38,361 bases of DNA, taken from contig JAQVCQ010000013.1 of NCBI GenBank assembly GCA_028689715.1, positions 1-38,361 on the forward strand, given 5' to 3'. Under the pieces are notes generated by a model. That model searched no databases and had not been told where the DNA came from. It worked only from the letters and a program-made list of their open reading frames with translations. The stretch comes from Lachnospiraceae bacterium. GTDB taxonomy: Bacteria; Bacillota; Clostridia; Lachnospirales; Lachnospiraceae. Positions 16,285 through 27,534 of this stretch are shown piece by piece; position 1 is the stretch's first letter, and each line of letters starts with the position of its first letter. The position numbers and the translations under genes were made by a program.

Positions 16285-17913
16285 TCAATCACTTACCCGA
16301 TCATTCACTTTTTCATCCTGTCTTTGTTTTCTGAATTCATTTAATGAAAGTCCACTCATTTTTTTGAACCAGATGCTTAAATAATGCGGATCTATGATTC
16401 CGATCTCTTCTCCGATCTCATATGCCTTCATATCCGTTTCTCTTAATAATCTCTGCGCCTTTTCAAATCTAAGATTTGAAAGATATTCGCAATATGTTTT
16501 TCCAAGATTTTTCTTCATTAATCTTCCAAGGTGCCCGGGACTGATAAAAAGATGTTTGGCTACTGACCCCATATTAAGTTCAGGATGACTGATATTGTCA
16601 TACATATATCTCACCGCCTCCTTAATGATTGTGTCATTTTTTAATTCTGCCATCTTAGATATTTCAAATGATAACTTTTTAACGGCCTCATAAATATCAT
16701 CAAAGTAGTTACGGCTCTTTTCCATGCTGCCTGTCGCAAGAACGCCTCGTCTTCCACAGATCTGATCCGTTCCAATCCCTCTGTCAGCAGCTTCTTCAAT
16801 ACACCACTCTAATATTTCCAGGTACAGATAGTGTAATTTGAGTGCCTTTTTATTACTGTTCTCAAGATATAGAGACTTCATCTCCAGGATGCTTTCGCAT
16901 GCTTTTTCTTTAAGGCCCGAGAGAATGAATATTTTTGTTTTTTCCCAAATTCCTTCCATTTCAATTGAGAGATGTTCTCTTGTGTAATCAAGATACTCAT
17001 AGTAAATAATCGAATTATCCCCTTCTACTATTTTATAGGAAAGTGCCTCTATCGCCTCTTTGTATGAATACATGATTTTGTGAAATCCATCTTTTTTTGT
17101 ACCTACACCAATACTGAGACTGCATTCGACCTGCTGTAAAATAATCTCCATCAATAACTCAATGCTATCCTGAAAAGGCACCACAGCATTATTACACACG
17201 ATCACTATTCTTCCAAGATTGTCTCTGCAAATATAAAAATACTGATCCCCTGAAAAGAATTCTTCAATGATTCTTCTTATTTTTAGATAAATGATCACTT
17301 CATTGTCTTCATAATCACATTTTGAGCATTTTGTCTCTGCCTGGATCACTGAGACCTGAACCGACTCGGAATCGGGGTTTACGTTAAGACCGTAATATTT
17401 CATTTTTCTTGCAAATATTTTAGGATCACAGGATTCATACAGAACCTGAACCAAATAGTTTTCCCTGAACAAAGGCAGATTCTCAGAAACCTGCTTTTGA
17501 AGATCCTCTTTTTCAGCTTTTCTGATATTTTCTTCCGTTATTAAATTTTTTGCTTTTAAAAGTGCGTTCGATATATTTTTTTCATTGACCGGCTTAAGAA
17601 CATAATCTATCACACCGATCTTTATGCTCTGTAACGCATATTCAAATTCATCATATCCGGTCAGTATAATGATTCTCACATCCGGATTTCGTTTCATACA
17701 CTGATCCGCAAAGTAAATACCATCCTCACCAGGCATACAGATATCTGTTATGATAATGTCCGGAGCTATTTCATCGAATTCAGCAAGCGCAGCCTGCGCG
17801 TTAGAAAATTCTGCGATTACATTCATACCAAGCGCTTCCCAATTTATCTTCATCCTGATCAACTTTCTGATCAGAATCTCATCATCAACAATCACTACTT
17901 TGATCTTGTTCAT
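16285..17913 (-). CDS. YesN-type response regulator with AraC output domain
   Basis: A 542-aa two-component regulator. The receiver domain (1-120) has acidic D10/D11, the phospho-acceptor D57 (ITDICMPG) and the conserved Lys in YVLKP near 109. A long linker region follows (about 130-420). The C-terminus (about 435-535) is an AraC-type double helix-turn-helix. Its ATG overlaps the histidine-kinase stop by four bases, so the pair is co-translated. It lies directly upstream of the importer genes, the usual place for a YesN activator of its own sugar transporter. Confidence 0.92.
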   Translation of the reverse strand: MNKIKVVIVDDEILIRKLIRMKINWEALGMNVIAEFSNAQAALAEFDEIAPDIIITDICMPGEDGIYFADQCMKRNPDVRIIILTGYDEFEYALQSIKIGVIDYVLKPVNEKNISNALLKAKNLITEENIRKAEKEDLQKQVSENLPLFRENYLVQVLYESCDPKIFARKMKYYGLNVNPDSESVQVSVIQAETKCSKCDYEDNEVIIYLKIRRIIEEFFSGDQYFYICRDNLGRIVIVCNNAVVPFQDSIELLMEIILQQVECSLSIGVGTKKDGFHKIMYSYKEAIEALSYKIVEGDNSIIYYEYLDYTREHLSIEMEGIWEKTKIFILSGLKEKACESILEMKSLYLENSNKKALKLHYLYLEILEWCIEEAADRGIGTDQICGRRGVLATGSMEKSRNYFDDIYEAVKKLSFEISKMAELKNDTIIKEAVRYMYDNISHPELNMGSVAKHLFISPGHLGRLMKKNLGKTYCEYLSNLRFEKAQRLLRETDMKAYEIGEEIGIIDPHYLSIWFKKMSGLSLNEFRKQRQDEKVNDRVSD

Positions 17914-19670
17914 ATATCATTTTTCCTTTCAAGAGAATCAATATGAATAAAGAAACTGATTTCAGTTCTTTCAAACTCACGGCTACTGATCTTATAGTGA
18001 AAAGAATCTCCATATAACAGCCGTAAACGATCGATCGTACCGGACAGACCAAAACTTTTATCTTTAAAATCATCTTCCATTTTAATGATTTTCTGAATGA
18101 TTTCTTCTGACATTCCCTTTCCATTGTCCCAGATCATCAGATGAAGATAATCTCCTTCTATTCCTGAATGAATACTGATCTTTCCATCTTTTTCTCGCAT
18201 CCTGATTCCATGATGGATCGCATTTTCGACAATGGGCTGAAGCGTTAGTTTTGGAATCATATAATGACTGCATTCCTCTTCTGCATGAAATTCTGCTTCA
18301 AACAAATGTTCAAATCTAATTTTCATGATATTGATATAATTTTCTACAATTGATATTTCTTCCTTGATCGACAAAATATCTTTTCCCTTGCTTACGCTCT
18401 TCCTGAAAAAATCTCCAAGTGACTCAACAAGTAACAATGCCTTTTGTGATTCTTCTAAAATAATCAAAGCTGATACGGAATCAAGTGTATTATATAAAAA
18501 ATGTGGTTTCATCTGCTCCATCATTTCATCCAGTTCTATTTTTCTGATCATTTTCTGCTTTTCTACAGATTGAATTAAAAGATCCTCTATTTTTTCGATC
18601 ATAATATTATAATTACAAAGCAAGTAGTCAAATTCATGGAGATAGGAATTACCCTCAACCTTTACAAAGTTACCTTCTTCTGCTTTTCTCATTGATGAAA
18701 GAAGTTTCTGGATTGGGTCCATGATCATTTTTGATACTGTAATTGCGCCAAGGAAGATCAAAAAAGCACTTAACAGAATCAAACTGATATTCGCAGTCAT
18801 AATTCCAATCCTATCTTCTTTATTATCCATTGGGATTGCCCTGACTAATCTCCACCCATACTCATTGATTCCTGTTCCACTGACCAGATATCTAACGCCA
18901 TCATTCTCATATACCTCTTTCATCAGTCCGTCTTCCGACTGATCCAGCTGTTCTAAATATTGATTCAGATAATCTTTACGAAGTATGCTCATACCATCCG
19001 TACAGATGATATGACCTGCTTCATCGATCAGAATGATCTGTTCTGACTTCTCATCAATGATTTTGTCATAAACACTTTCAAATGCAGATGCTTTTATATT
19101 AATGGATAATATTCCAAGATCCTGAAAGGAATTCATATCCTTATATAATCGGATCAAAGACATGACATCATTCTTTCGCTTACGAGAAATTCCGTCACTA
19201 TTCCAGCTAAGTACGATTCCTCCATCTTTTAAAACGACATCTTCATACCATGTGATCTTTGATGGTATGATCTTCCAGAACATGACATCTTCATTGTTCG
19301 AAATCGTAAATATCTGATTTCTTCTATCGATCAGGCAGATGGAACTGATTTCATGATTGAATTGCAATATGGCATAGACTCTTTGCATGATCTTACTCTG
19401 TGCTGTCAGATTTCCGTAAATATCTCCTGATTTCATACTGTCCTGAATTTCCTGATCCGACAAAAATATCTTGGAAACATTATTGGCTGAATCAACAATA
19501 GACTCAATGGAAGATCTCATACTAAGCAGCGTGTTCATACTTTCTTCCCCAAGCATCTTTTGCTCCTGCCTGACATAGATTACCCTGAATGCAACGACAT
19601 AGCATCCTATGATCACGAGAATGATCAATAAGAACCAAAGCGCAATTTTATATTCCAGTTTATGTTTCAT
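17910..19670 (-). CDS. YesM-type membrane sensor histidine kinase
   Basis: A 586-aa kinase. Membrane helices at about 9-29 and 292-314 flank an extracellular sensor region of about 260 residues of Cache-like appearance. A HAMP linker follows, then the HisKA_7TM/His_kinase domain with phospho-acceptor H390 in MKPHFLYNTL. The ATP site has N483 in ENAIHHG and the DNGKGM box (515-520). GAGGGGG precedes ATG 19670. It should sense an extracellular sugar, or the loaded binding protein, and phosphorylate the following YesN regulator. Confidence 0.92.
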   Translation of the reverse strand: MKHKLEYKIALWFLLIILVIIGCYVVAFRVIYVRQEQKMLGEESMNTLLSMRSSIESIVDSANNVSKIFLSDQEIQDSMKSGDIYGNLTAQSKIMQRVYAILQFNHEISSICLIDRRNQIFTISNNEDVMFWKIIPSKITWYEDVVLKDGGIVLSWNSDGISRKRKNDVMSLIRLYKDMNSFQDLGILSINIKASAFESVYDKIIDEKSEQIILIDEAGHIICTDGMSILRKDYLNQYLEQLDQSEDGLMKEVYENDGVRYLVSGTGINEYGWRLVRAIPMDNKEDRIGIMTANISLILLSAFLIFLGAITVSKMIMDPIQKLLSSMRKAEEGNFVKVEGNSYLHEFDYLLCNYNIMIEKIEDLLIQSVEKQKMIRKIELDEMMEQMKPHFLYNTLDSVSALIILEESQKALLLVESLGDFFRKSVSKGKDILSIKEEISIVENYINIMKIRFEHLFEAEFHAEEECSHYMIPKLTLQPIVENAIHHGIRMREKDGKISIHSGIEGDYLHLMIWDNGKGMSEEIIQKIIKMEDDFKDKSFGLSGTIDRLRLLYGDSFHYKISSREFERTEISFFIHIDSLERKNDI

Positions 19671-19723
19671 ACATCCCCCTCAACAAAGTCAAATCCTGTT
19701 GCTTCACAATAAAGCAATCACAA

Positions 19724-19754
19724 AAAGTCTCCAACTTTGATCGTCTGAGACTTT
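19724..19754 (-). terminator. terminator after the arabinofuranosidase gene
   Basis: AAAGTCTC (19724-19731) and GAGACTTT (19747-19754) form a perfect 8-bp stem with a 15-base loop, 18 bases past the GH51 stop. On minus the right arm runs into TTTTTG. It separates GH51 from the YesM/YesN transcript. Confidence 0.65.
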
Positions 19755-19772
19755 CTGTATCTTACAATTTTC

Positions 19773-21296
<1,524 letters not shown>

Positions 21297-21426
21297 TTAA
21301 ACTATATTAAAACTTGATTTTTATACCATACTACATGTATCAATCTCTCATATCCATGCATTTTATTGGATAAAAATTGACTTTTTTTCTTTTTATGATA
21401 TTCTCTTTCATATGGAGGATCTTTCT

Positions 21427-22212
21427 ATGTTTCATGTGACCTACTGCGGATACCATATTAATAATCCTGACTACGATATCATACACAGACCTTTTGGCAG
21501 TTCTGATTATCTGTTGGTTTCTTTTATGAGTGAAATGACGGTTGAACTGAACGGTAATAAAGTTCATGCATCTTCAGGCGATTTTTTATTGTATCCTCCG
21601 GGAGCCCGACAATGGTATCAGGCAAAGCGTAAATTTAAAAACAGTTTTGTTCACTTTACTGATGATAGCAGTTTTATTGAAGAGCTTCATCTTCCCTATA
21701 ACCAACTTTTCAGAGTCGATGAAACCTCTGTCATCCAGGAATATTTTCGCTTGATCGAGCAGGAATTCATTAACTGCTCTCCTTTTCATACCTATCAGAA
21801 TGACGCCAATGTAAGAAGCCTGCTGATTGAGTTATATCGGAAAGTCAATGTAACACTGACACCGGACCTACATACTTCAAGAAGGCATGCTTTTGAGCGG
21901 ATCCGCCTTGAAATCCTCAGTCATCTGGATCATGAATGGAATGCAAAAAAAATGGCCGATCTTGCCCATATGAGCATCAGCCATTTCTATCACATATACC
22001 AGCAGGAATTCAATCAGTCTCCCAAAGCAGAACTGATTGAAGCCCGTATGGATTATGCACGTTATTTACTGCTCAACGAGTCTTTACAGGTCAGCGAAAT
22101 TGCGCGAATGGTCGGCTATGAAAATGAATTCCATTTTATCCGTCACTTCCGTCAACTCTTTGACATTACTCCCAAGCAGTATGCGAAACAATATTTAGAT
22201 CTTCGAAAATAA
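21427..22212 (+). CDS. AraC-family regulator with cupin-like sensor domain
   Basis: A 261-aa regulator. The N-terminal half (about 1-140) is an AraC cupin-type sugar-binding domain (ASSGDFLLYPPG). The C-terminal half (about 155-258) has two helix-turn-helix units (AKKMADLAHMSISHFYHIYQ and VSEIARMVGYENEFHFIRHF). ATG 21427 is chosen because GGAGGATC lies just before it; the upstream in-frame ATG 21412 overlaps that site. It is divergent from the GH51 gene and is its likely regulator, with arabinose or an oligosaccharide as possible effector. Its 3' end overlaps the convergent HAD gene by 18 bases. A TTGACT-16-TATTCT promoter candidate lies close upstream. Confidence 0.88.
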   Translation: MFHVTYCGYHINNPDYDIIHRPFGSSDYLLVSFMSEMTVELNGNKVHASSGDFLLYPPGARQWYQAKRKFKNSFVHFTDDSSFIEELHLPYNQLFRVDETSVIQEYFRLIEQEFINCSPFHTYQNDANVRSLLIELYRKVNVTLTPDLHTSRRHAFERIRLEILSHLDHEWNAKKMADLAHMSISHFYHIYQQEFNQSPKAELIEARMDYARYLLLNESLQVSEIARMVGYENEFHFIRHFRQLFDITPKQYAKQYLDLRK

Positions 22213-22908
22213 GATCTCTCTTAATTCCATTGTACTTTTAACCTTATAGTCCGGTAAAGTGGTCCAATCACCAAGATGATCCTGTCCAAGAAAATCGACC
22301 GCAATACACACTACTCTGCATCCTTTGTCCGAAAGCAGTCTTTCTGCATTTTTCCCGAACGTTACATCTTCACTATGGTCACCAATATAAAAGATAGTAG
22401 ATCCTTCAATCTGGACAGCAAGCTCATTCAGGCATTTGATAAAACCGGCCGGATGAGGTTTTTGTTCTGTTCCCGCCACTTCATCTACTCCAATAAGCGT
22501 TTCAAAGCAATCCGAAACTCCGTAAAATTGAAGTGTTTCTCTGATATTTCGGCTACTGTTCTGTGAACAAATTCCCATTTTAATAGGTTTCAGGCTCATG
22601 AACAATTCATCCATTCCTGTAAAAAGATCCGGTTTCATGGTGTTTTTTAACTGCTCCGGTGTCCAGAGCCTGCCTGCCTCATCCAGTCTTTCCTCTGCGA
22701 TCCCAAAACAATTCCTGTATAGTTCCCTCCAGTTCTTATAAGTATGGTTGGCGAGACTATATGCTTCATAGCTTGTCAGTTCCTTTGGAAGGTGCTGTTC
22801 GATCTGCGGATCAAAGAACTTCAGAACTTCTACCGTGACCGCCATGTTTTTTCTGACACTGTTCACGATCGTTCCATCATAATCCCATAAAATTGCACTT
22901 ATGCTCAT
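22195..22908 (-). CDS. HAD-superfamily phosphatase
   Basis: A 237-aa haloacid-dehalogenase-type hydrolase. The nucleophile motif is WDYDGT (D9, D11), motif II is ICSQNSS, a Lys motif lies in QKPHP and motif III is YIGDHSEDV. A helical cap sits at about 15-95, as in phosphoglycolate-phosphatase-like proteins. The substrate cannot be read from sequence. AGGAGG lies eight bases before ATG 22908. It lies downstream of the AraC-GyrI gene but seems to have its own promoter. Confidence 0.85.
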   Translation of the reverse strand: MSISAILWDYDGTIVNSVRKNMAVTVEVLKFFDPQIEQHLPKELTSYEAYSLANHTYKNWRELYRNCFGIAEERLDEAGRLWTPEQLKNTMKPDLFTGMDELFMSLKPIKMGICSQNSSRNIRETLQFYGVSDCFETLIGVDEVAGTEQKPHPAGFIKCLNELAVQIEGSTIFYIGDHSEDVTFGKNAERLLSDKGCRVVCIAVDFLGQDHLGDWTTLPDYKVKSTMELREILFSKI

Positions 22909-22916
22909 AGTGTCTA

Positions 22917-22956
22917 CCTCCTCATGATCAATATTACTAGCGTAATCACAAGGAGG
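22917..22956. repeat. long interrupted inverted repeat covering the HAD ribosome site and promoter
   Basis: CCTCCT (22917-22922) mirrors AGGAGG (22951-22956), and inside them ATTAC (22933-22937) mirrors GTAAT (22942-22946). The outer left arm is the HAD ribosome site. In a read-through transcript the two outer arms could pair and hide that site. Confidence 0.45.
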
Positions 22957-22967
22957 AGAAATGTCAA
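22939..22967 (-). promoter_or_regulatory. possible promoter of the HAD gene
   Basis: On the minus strand, a perfect -35 TTGACA (22962-22967) is followed after 17 bases by TACGCT (22939-22944), which is 3 of 6 but keeps the key T-A-T positions. The ATTAC/GTAAT dyad overlaps the -10, so a repressor or activator may act here. Confidence 0.35.
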
Positions 22968-22970
22968 TGA

Positions 22971-23819
22971 CTATGAATTTGTTTTTCTGACCGGTACCCA
23001 GATCTCACTGATATAATCAGATGCTTTTGTATCACCTTCTGTGTACATTTCAATGTTATAGCCGCCCGCCACTTCATACTCCCTGCTGTTAGGAACCCAT
23101 TCACTCCAGATTTTTGTATTCACATCCTGCAATGACTTAGGCAGGGGACCTTTTGCTGTGAAGATCGCCCACTCTCCCTTAGGAATCTCATATAATGTGA
23201 ATTCATCCCTGATTTCTTGTTTTCCATCATACAAATCTGCAATCATGTAAGTAAATGTTTTTTCTTTTGCTGATTCTTCAATACATACTCCAAAACAGCC
23301 ACAGATCTCTTTTCCATATCCGTTTTTAAAAAACTCTTCCCAGAACATTGGTATGTTCTGATATGCATCATCAAACTGAAATATTCTCTTCATTCCAATC
23401 AATTTTAATGCTTCTTTTTCTTCAATTCTGTAATCCATAATTCCTCCACCTTCCAATGAATATTTAATGTGAAGAGGCGCATAAGCTCTTAAAACAGATC
23501 CATGCTCTTTTGCACTGGATGGTCTTATTCCGTGGAACCTGATAAATGCTTTTGTAAAGCTATCCGGTGAATCATATCCATACTTCATGGCTACATCAAT
23601 TACCTTGCAGTTCGTTGCAGCCAGTTCCTCGCCCGCCATGGTCAGGCGTCTGTTTCTGATATACTCTCCAACCGTGATTCCACACAGAATGCCAAACACT
23701 CTTTGAAAATGAAATACTGATACACATGCCTGTTTTGCCACCTCATCATAACTGATTTCTTCTGTCATATGTTCTTCCATGTATTCAATTGCGCATCTCA
23801 TTCCATTGATCCAGTCCAT
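22971..23819 (-). CDS. AraC-type regulator with GyrI-like effector domain
   Basis: A 282-aa protein of the AraC-N-terminal, GyrI-C-terminal class. The double helix-turn-helix is at about 5-100 (SYDEVAKQACVSVFHFQRVF, then DVAMKYGYDSPDSFTKAF). The GyrI/AraC effector-binding domain is at about 118-280. ATG 23819 is used because AGAGGTGAG lies just before it; a seven-codon longer frame starts at 23840. Relatives respond to small hydrophobic ligands or drugs. A TATAAT-like box precedes it with no clear -35. The target genes are unknown; the HAD gene downstream is one candidate. Confidence 0.88.
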   Translation of the reverse strand: MDWINGMRCAIEYMEEHMTEEISYDEVAKQACVSVFHFQRVFGILCGITVGEYIRNRRLTMAGEELAATNCKVIDVAMKYGYDSPDSFTKAFIRFHGIRPSSAKEHGSVLRAYAPLHIKYSLEGGGIMDYRIEEKEALKLIGMKRIFQFDDAYQNIPMFWEEFFKNGYGKEICGCFGVCIEESAKEKTFTYMIADLYDGKQEIRDEFTLYEIPKGEWAIFTAKGPLPKSLQDVNTKIWSEWVPNSREYEVAGGYNIEMYTEGDTKASDYISEIWVPVRKTNS

Positions 23820-23939
23820 CGTCTCACCTCTTATATACACATTATACTCTGCTATATTTTATAATCCCGACTTTCTGTGCGAATGTATGTCGCCTTTATT
23901 TCTTTATTTTATAAGACAGACAGTAGAACAACTCATTCA

Positions 23940-24941
23940 TTAAATCCTTCGCTGTTTTTTTAACCAGGATACCGTATCCTGCAACGTCTGCTTAAATGGT
24001 CTGACTGTATATGCGAGCTCTCTGTCTGCTTTTTCATGACTGAAATCAGAATTAGAAGAAAGTGTATAAAGTGAATACGCTGTATAAAGAGGTGTCTGTT
24101 GTCTGATCTTGTAATACAGTTCAGATACAGGTGCCGTCACTTTGGCGAACCACATCGGGATTTTATTCTTCACCCTTTTTCTGCCCGTTATTTCTGATAA
24201 CAGATCCAAAAACTCTTTTACCGAAACGTAACGGTTCGAAAGGATATAGCATTCTCCCGATCCAGCCTTTTTGCTAGCTGTAATCACACCATGTGCAACA
24301 TCTCTTACATCGACAAAATCATATCCCCCGACCACAGAAGAGACAAGTCTGCCTTTACAGTAATCAATGATCAGCTGATTCGTATGACCGTTTCCATAGT
24401 CACAGGGACCACAGATGCCGGATGGATGCAATACAGTTACATGCAATCCTTCATGCGCCTGCTTCAGCACATAATCTGTTGCTTCCGCCTTTGATTTTGC
24501 ATAATGTCCACTGACCAGGTCTGGGTGAAAACGGTTCGTTTCCTGAATGATACTCCCCTTCTCCCCTTCCGATATTGCATGAACTGAGCTGATGTAGATC
24601 AGCTTTTTTACATGATGTCTATGGCACTGCTCTACAATATTCATCGTTCCAAATACATTCACATCGTGAGCCTTCTGCTGGTAGGCCGAGCTGATACTAA
24701 CGATTCCGGCACAATGAATCACGATCAGTTCTTCCTGGTCACTATGTTCAAAAAATGGGCTAAGTGATTCCGGATCTAACACATCTCCTATAAATTTAGT
24801 CACAGTATCCTCAAGGTAAGAGATCGCTTTATCCTTCTCCAGTAATAATGCCCTGACCTCTTCTCCACTTAATGCGAGTGTATTTGCAATTACATTCCCC
24901 AGATGCCCCGCCGCTCCTGTCACAAGATAGATCTCTTTCAT
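23940..24941 (-). CDS. NAD(P)-dependent epimerase/reductase (extended SDR)
   Basis: A 333-aa extended short-chain dehydrogenase. The N-terminal Rossmann motif is TGAAGHLG (8-15), with DVLDPESL for the adenine region. The catalytic Y147-x3-K151 (YAKSK) has a Ser-rich ISS at 117-119. It resembles dihydroflavonol-reductase/UDP-sugar-epimerase-type proteins; the substrate is not identifiable. A strong TTAGGAGGGA ribosome site lies before ATG 24941, 26 bases after cobQ, so it is probably the last gene of the B12 operon. It has no known role in B12 synthesis and may be a passenger. Confidence 0.82.
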   Translation of the reverse strand: MKEIYLVTGAAGHLGNVIANTLALSGEEVRALLLEKDKAISYLEDTVTKFIGDVLDPESLSPFFEHSDQEELIVIHCAGIVSISSAYQQKAHDVNVFGTMNIVEQCHRHHVKKLIYISSVHAISEGEKGSIIQETNRFHPDLVSGHYAKSKAEATDYVLKQAHEGLHVTVLHPSGICGPCDYGNGHTNQLIIDYCKGRLVSSVVGGYDFVDVRDVAHGVITASKKAGSGECYILSNRYVSVKEFLDLLSEITGRKRVKNKIPMWFAKVTAPVSELYYKIRQQTPLYTAYSLYTLSSNSDFSHEKADRELAYTVRPFKQTLQDTVSWLKKQRRI

Positions 24942-24967
24942 AAGAATCCCTCCTAAACAGCCTAAAC

Positions 24968-26473
24968 TTATTTTTTAAGAATCTCATAAATCCTTTCCAT
25001 ATCAAGATAAGCTCTGACTGACTCGGCAAGGTCATTATATTGTTTTTGTTTCCACTCTTTTTGATCCATGACCATCACCTGCTCCGATCTGATTCCCTTC
25101 TTCAGGCAGATAGCCTCAAATAACTTCTCTACTGTCTGTTGATGATCAAAAATTCCATGAATATAAGTACCATAACATTGATCTTTACAGGCACCATCAA
25201 AATAGGATGCTCCAGTAATGTCATCTTTTACGTATGTGAGTGGGCTCACTTTTTCAAGAAAGTCTGACTCTCCCATATGAATCTCGTATCCTTCGATCAA
25301 GATGTCCTCTAATACTGTCAGGCATCCTTCCGACCGCAAAAAAGAACCTCTGACACGAGATCTTTTTTTGTTGTTTCGAAACACAGTCTTCATTGGAAAA
25401 AAATTCATTCCGTTCATGTTCCCTGCCTGTTCAGACCCTTCCTCATCAAGAATCTCTGCACCCATCATCTGAAATCCACCACAGATTCCAAAGAGGATCA
25501 CATTGTTCTCAGAGGCTTTTAGAATGGCAGCTTCCAATCCATTTTGTCTCATCCATTTTAAGTCTGCGATCGTATTCTTAGTACCAGGAAGAATAATCAT
25601 ATCCGGTCGTCCAAGTTCTGTTGCAGAAGTTACATATCTGAGACTAATTTCTTCGGTTCGTTCCAGAATCTGAAAATCGGTAAAGTTTGATATGTGTGGA
25701 AGTCTGATCACTGCAATATCAATGAATTTACCCTGTCCTGAAGTGTTCCCAAACCTCTCTGTCAGACTGTCTTCCTCTTCCAGATCGACCTGCAGGTATG
25801 GTATGACACCAAGCACTGGTATCCCTGTCTTTTCTTCGAGCATAGTAATGCCGGCATCCAGTAATGTCCTGTCTCCACGAAACTTGTTTATAATAAGTCC
25901 TTTGATACGGTTTCTCTCGTGTTCCTCCAATAATGCGCAAGTACCATAGAGCTGTGCGAACACACCGCCTCTGTCAATATCTCCTACTAACAGGACCGGG
26001 GCATCCACCATCTCAGCCATTCCCATATTTACAATGTCATTTTCTTTCAGATTGATCTCGGCAGGACTTCCTGCACCTTCTATTACTATCATATCATAAT
26101 TTTGATCTAATTTATCATATGCTTTTTTAATTTCAGGGATCAACTGCGCTTTGAATTGAAAGTATTCCTGTGCGCTCATATTGCCCAGTACTTCTCCGTT
26201 CACAATGACTTGGGAACCCATATCGCTTGTTGGTTTTAAAAGAATCGGATTCATCAGTACAGACGGCTGGGTTCCGGCCGCCTCTGCCTGCATGACCTGT
26301 GCGCGCCCCATTTCAAGCCCTTCTTTTGTGATATAAGAGTTCAATGCCATGTTCTGTGATTTAAATGGTGCCACCTTGTATCCGTCCTGTGCAAAAATTC
26401 TGCACAGAGCTGCAGTCAGAAGACTTTTTCCTGCACTTGACATAGTCCCCTGTATCATAATTGCTCTTGCCAT
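24968..26473 (-). CDS. cobQ: cobyric acid synthase
   Basis: A 501-aa glutamine-dependent amidase (CobQ/CbiP) that amidates the b, d, e and g carboxyls of adenosylcobyrinate diamide. An N-terminal dethiobiotin-synthetase-like ATPase has P-loop GTMSSAGKS (9-17) and SQNMALNS. The C-terminal class I glutaminase has [12 protein letters not shown] with the nucleophile Cys and a final HGIFD His region. The length is typical. It starts one base after the cobD stop, so it is tightly coupled. It acts in the cytoplasm between CbiA and CbiB. Confidence 0.96.
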   Translation of the reverse strand: MARAIMIQGTMSSAGKSLLTAALCRIFAQDGYKVAPFKSQNMALNSYITKEGLEMGRAQVMQAEAAGTQPSVLMNPILLKPTSDMGSQVIVNGEVLGNMSAQEYFQFKAQLIPEIKKAYDKLDQNYDMIVIEGAGSPAEINLKENDIVNMGMAEMVDAPVLLVGDIDRGGVFAQLYGTCALLEEHERNRIKGLIINKFRGDRTLLDAGITMLEEKTGIPVLGVIPYLQVDLEEEDSLTERFGNTSGQGKFIDIAVIRLPHISNFTDFQILERTEEISLRYVTSATELGRPDMIILPGTKNTIADLKWMRQNGLEAAILKASENNVILFGICGGFQMMGAEILDEEGSEQAGNMNGMNFFPMKTVFRNNKKRSRVRGSFLRSEGCLTVLEDILIEGYEIHMGESDFLEKVSPLTYVKDDITGASYFDGACKDQCYGTYIHGIFDHQQTVEKLFEAICLKKGIRSEQVMVMDQKEWKQKQYNDLAESVRAYLDMERIYEILKK

Positions 26474-26474
26474 A

Positions 26475-27506
26475 TTACCTCTCTCTCAGGATCTTAAGCA
26501 GTGCATCATTATCCTGTCTGTTTCGAACCTGTATTCTGTAATAACCCTTTTTCAGCCCTGTAAAATTACTACAGTCACGAATTAAAAATCCTCTATTCAG
26601 GCAATGGTCGAACAATTTCTCATCCTCTGCCTCAAAAAAAACAAAATTTGCTTCTGATCCATAGACCCTGTAACCCAATTTCTTTAATTGATCGATCAGA
26701 TAACTTCTTTCTCTTTTTAATACCAGAAGAGATTCTTTCAGATAACCTTCCTCCAAAAGTGCTGCTTTTCCAGCATACTGGGCAGGAAGTGAAACGCTCC
26801 ATGGCTGCATTCTTTTTCGGATACTTCCTATCAGACCTGTATTGGCGCTCAGAGCATACCCAAGTCTCAGCCCTGGCATCGCAAATGTTTTTGTAAAAGC
26901 CTTCATGATCATCAATCCTGCATTTTGTTTTAGTTCGGATTTGAGTGAAGCTACATGATCCCCTTCCGTGAAGTCAAGAAAACATTCATCCATGATGAGA
27001 AATACCTTCTTTTTCAGACATATATCGACCACTTTTCTGAGCAGTTTTCCCGGAATCAGACATCCGGTAGGGTTATTCGGATTACATAAGAAGATCAGAT
27101 CAAGATCTTCAGAAATATGATCCAACAGATCATTCTGAATGATAAAATCATGTTCCGCATGGCATACATAGTGCGATACCTGACAGTCGACTGCATGCAG
27201 TGCTTCTTCATATTCCGCAAATGTCGGGACACAGAGCAAAGCCTTGCGGGGCCTGAGTGTTTCAGTTACCAGAAAAATAAGTTCTGCTGCACCATTGCCG
27301 CAAATTACCTGATCTTCTTTTAGTCCTTCTGCTTTTGCGATCTCGCACTCCAGCGATCTGCAGTATGGTTCTGGATACTGTTGTGCATCTATGCAACCCT
27401 TTATCGCTGCGGTTCTGACAGATTCGGGCATCCCTGCTAGATTGACGTTGGTCGAAAAATCGGTGACTTTATGATATTTTATTAAATTGCCTCCGTGTTC
27501 GTGCAT
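26475..27506 (-). CDS. cobD: L-threonine-O-3-phosphate decarboxylase
   Basis: A 343-aa fold-type I PLP enzyme. It keeps NPNNPTG (142-148), DEC (173-175) and the PLP lysine K206 in [15 protein letters not shown]. The N-terminus HGGNLIKY and [10 protein letters not shown] is typical of CobD, distinguishing it from histidinol-phosphate aminotransferase. It makes (R)-1-amino-2-propanol phosphate, the linker that CbiB joins to cobyric acid. It lies between cbiB and cobQ, as expected for this job. Confidence 0.92.
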   Translation of the reverse strand: MHEHGGNLIKYHKVTDFSTNVNLAGMPESVRTAAIKGCIDAQQYPEPYCRSLECEIAKAEGLKEDQVICGNGAAELIFLVTETLRPRKALLCVPTFAEYEEALHAVDCQVSHYVCHAEHDFIIQNDLLDHISEDLDLIFLCNPNNPTGCLIPGKLLRKVVDICLKKKVFLIMDECFLDFTEGDHVASLKSELKQNAGLMIMKAFTKTFAMPGLRLGYALSANTGLIGSIRKRMQPWSVSLPAQYAGKAALLEEGYLKESLLVLKRERSYLIDQLKKLGYRVYGSEANFVFFEAEDEKLFDHCLNRGFLIRDCSNFTGLKKGYYRIQVRNRQDNDALLKILRER

Positions 27507-27534
27507 GTGAATTCCTTCCCGGTCTCTAAAAATA

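Noticed and set aside
22951-22963. AGGAGG followed by ATG on the plus strand, looking like a gene start
   Set aside because: No sustained plus-strand frame follows. The motif is better explained as one arm of the inverted repeat upstream of the HAD gene.
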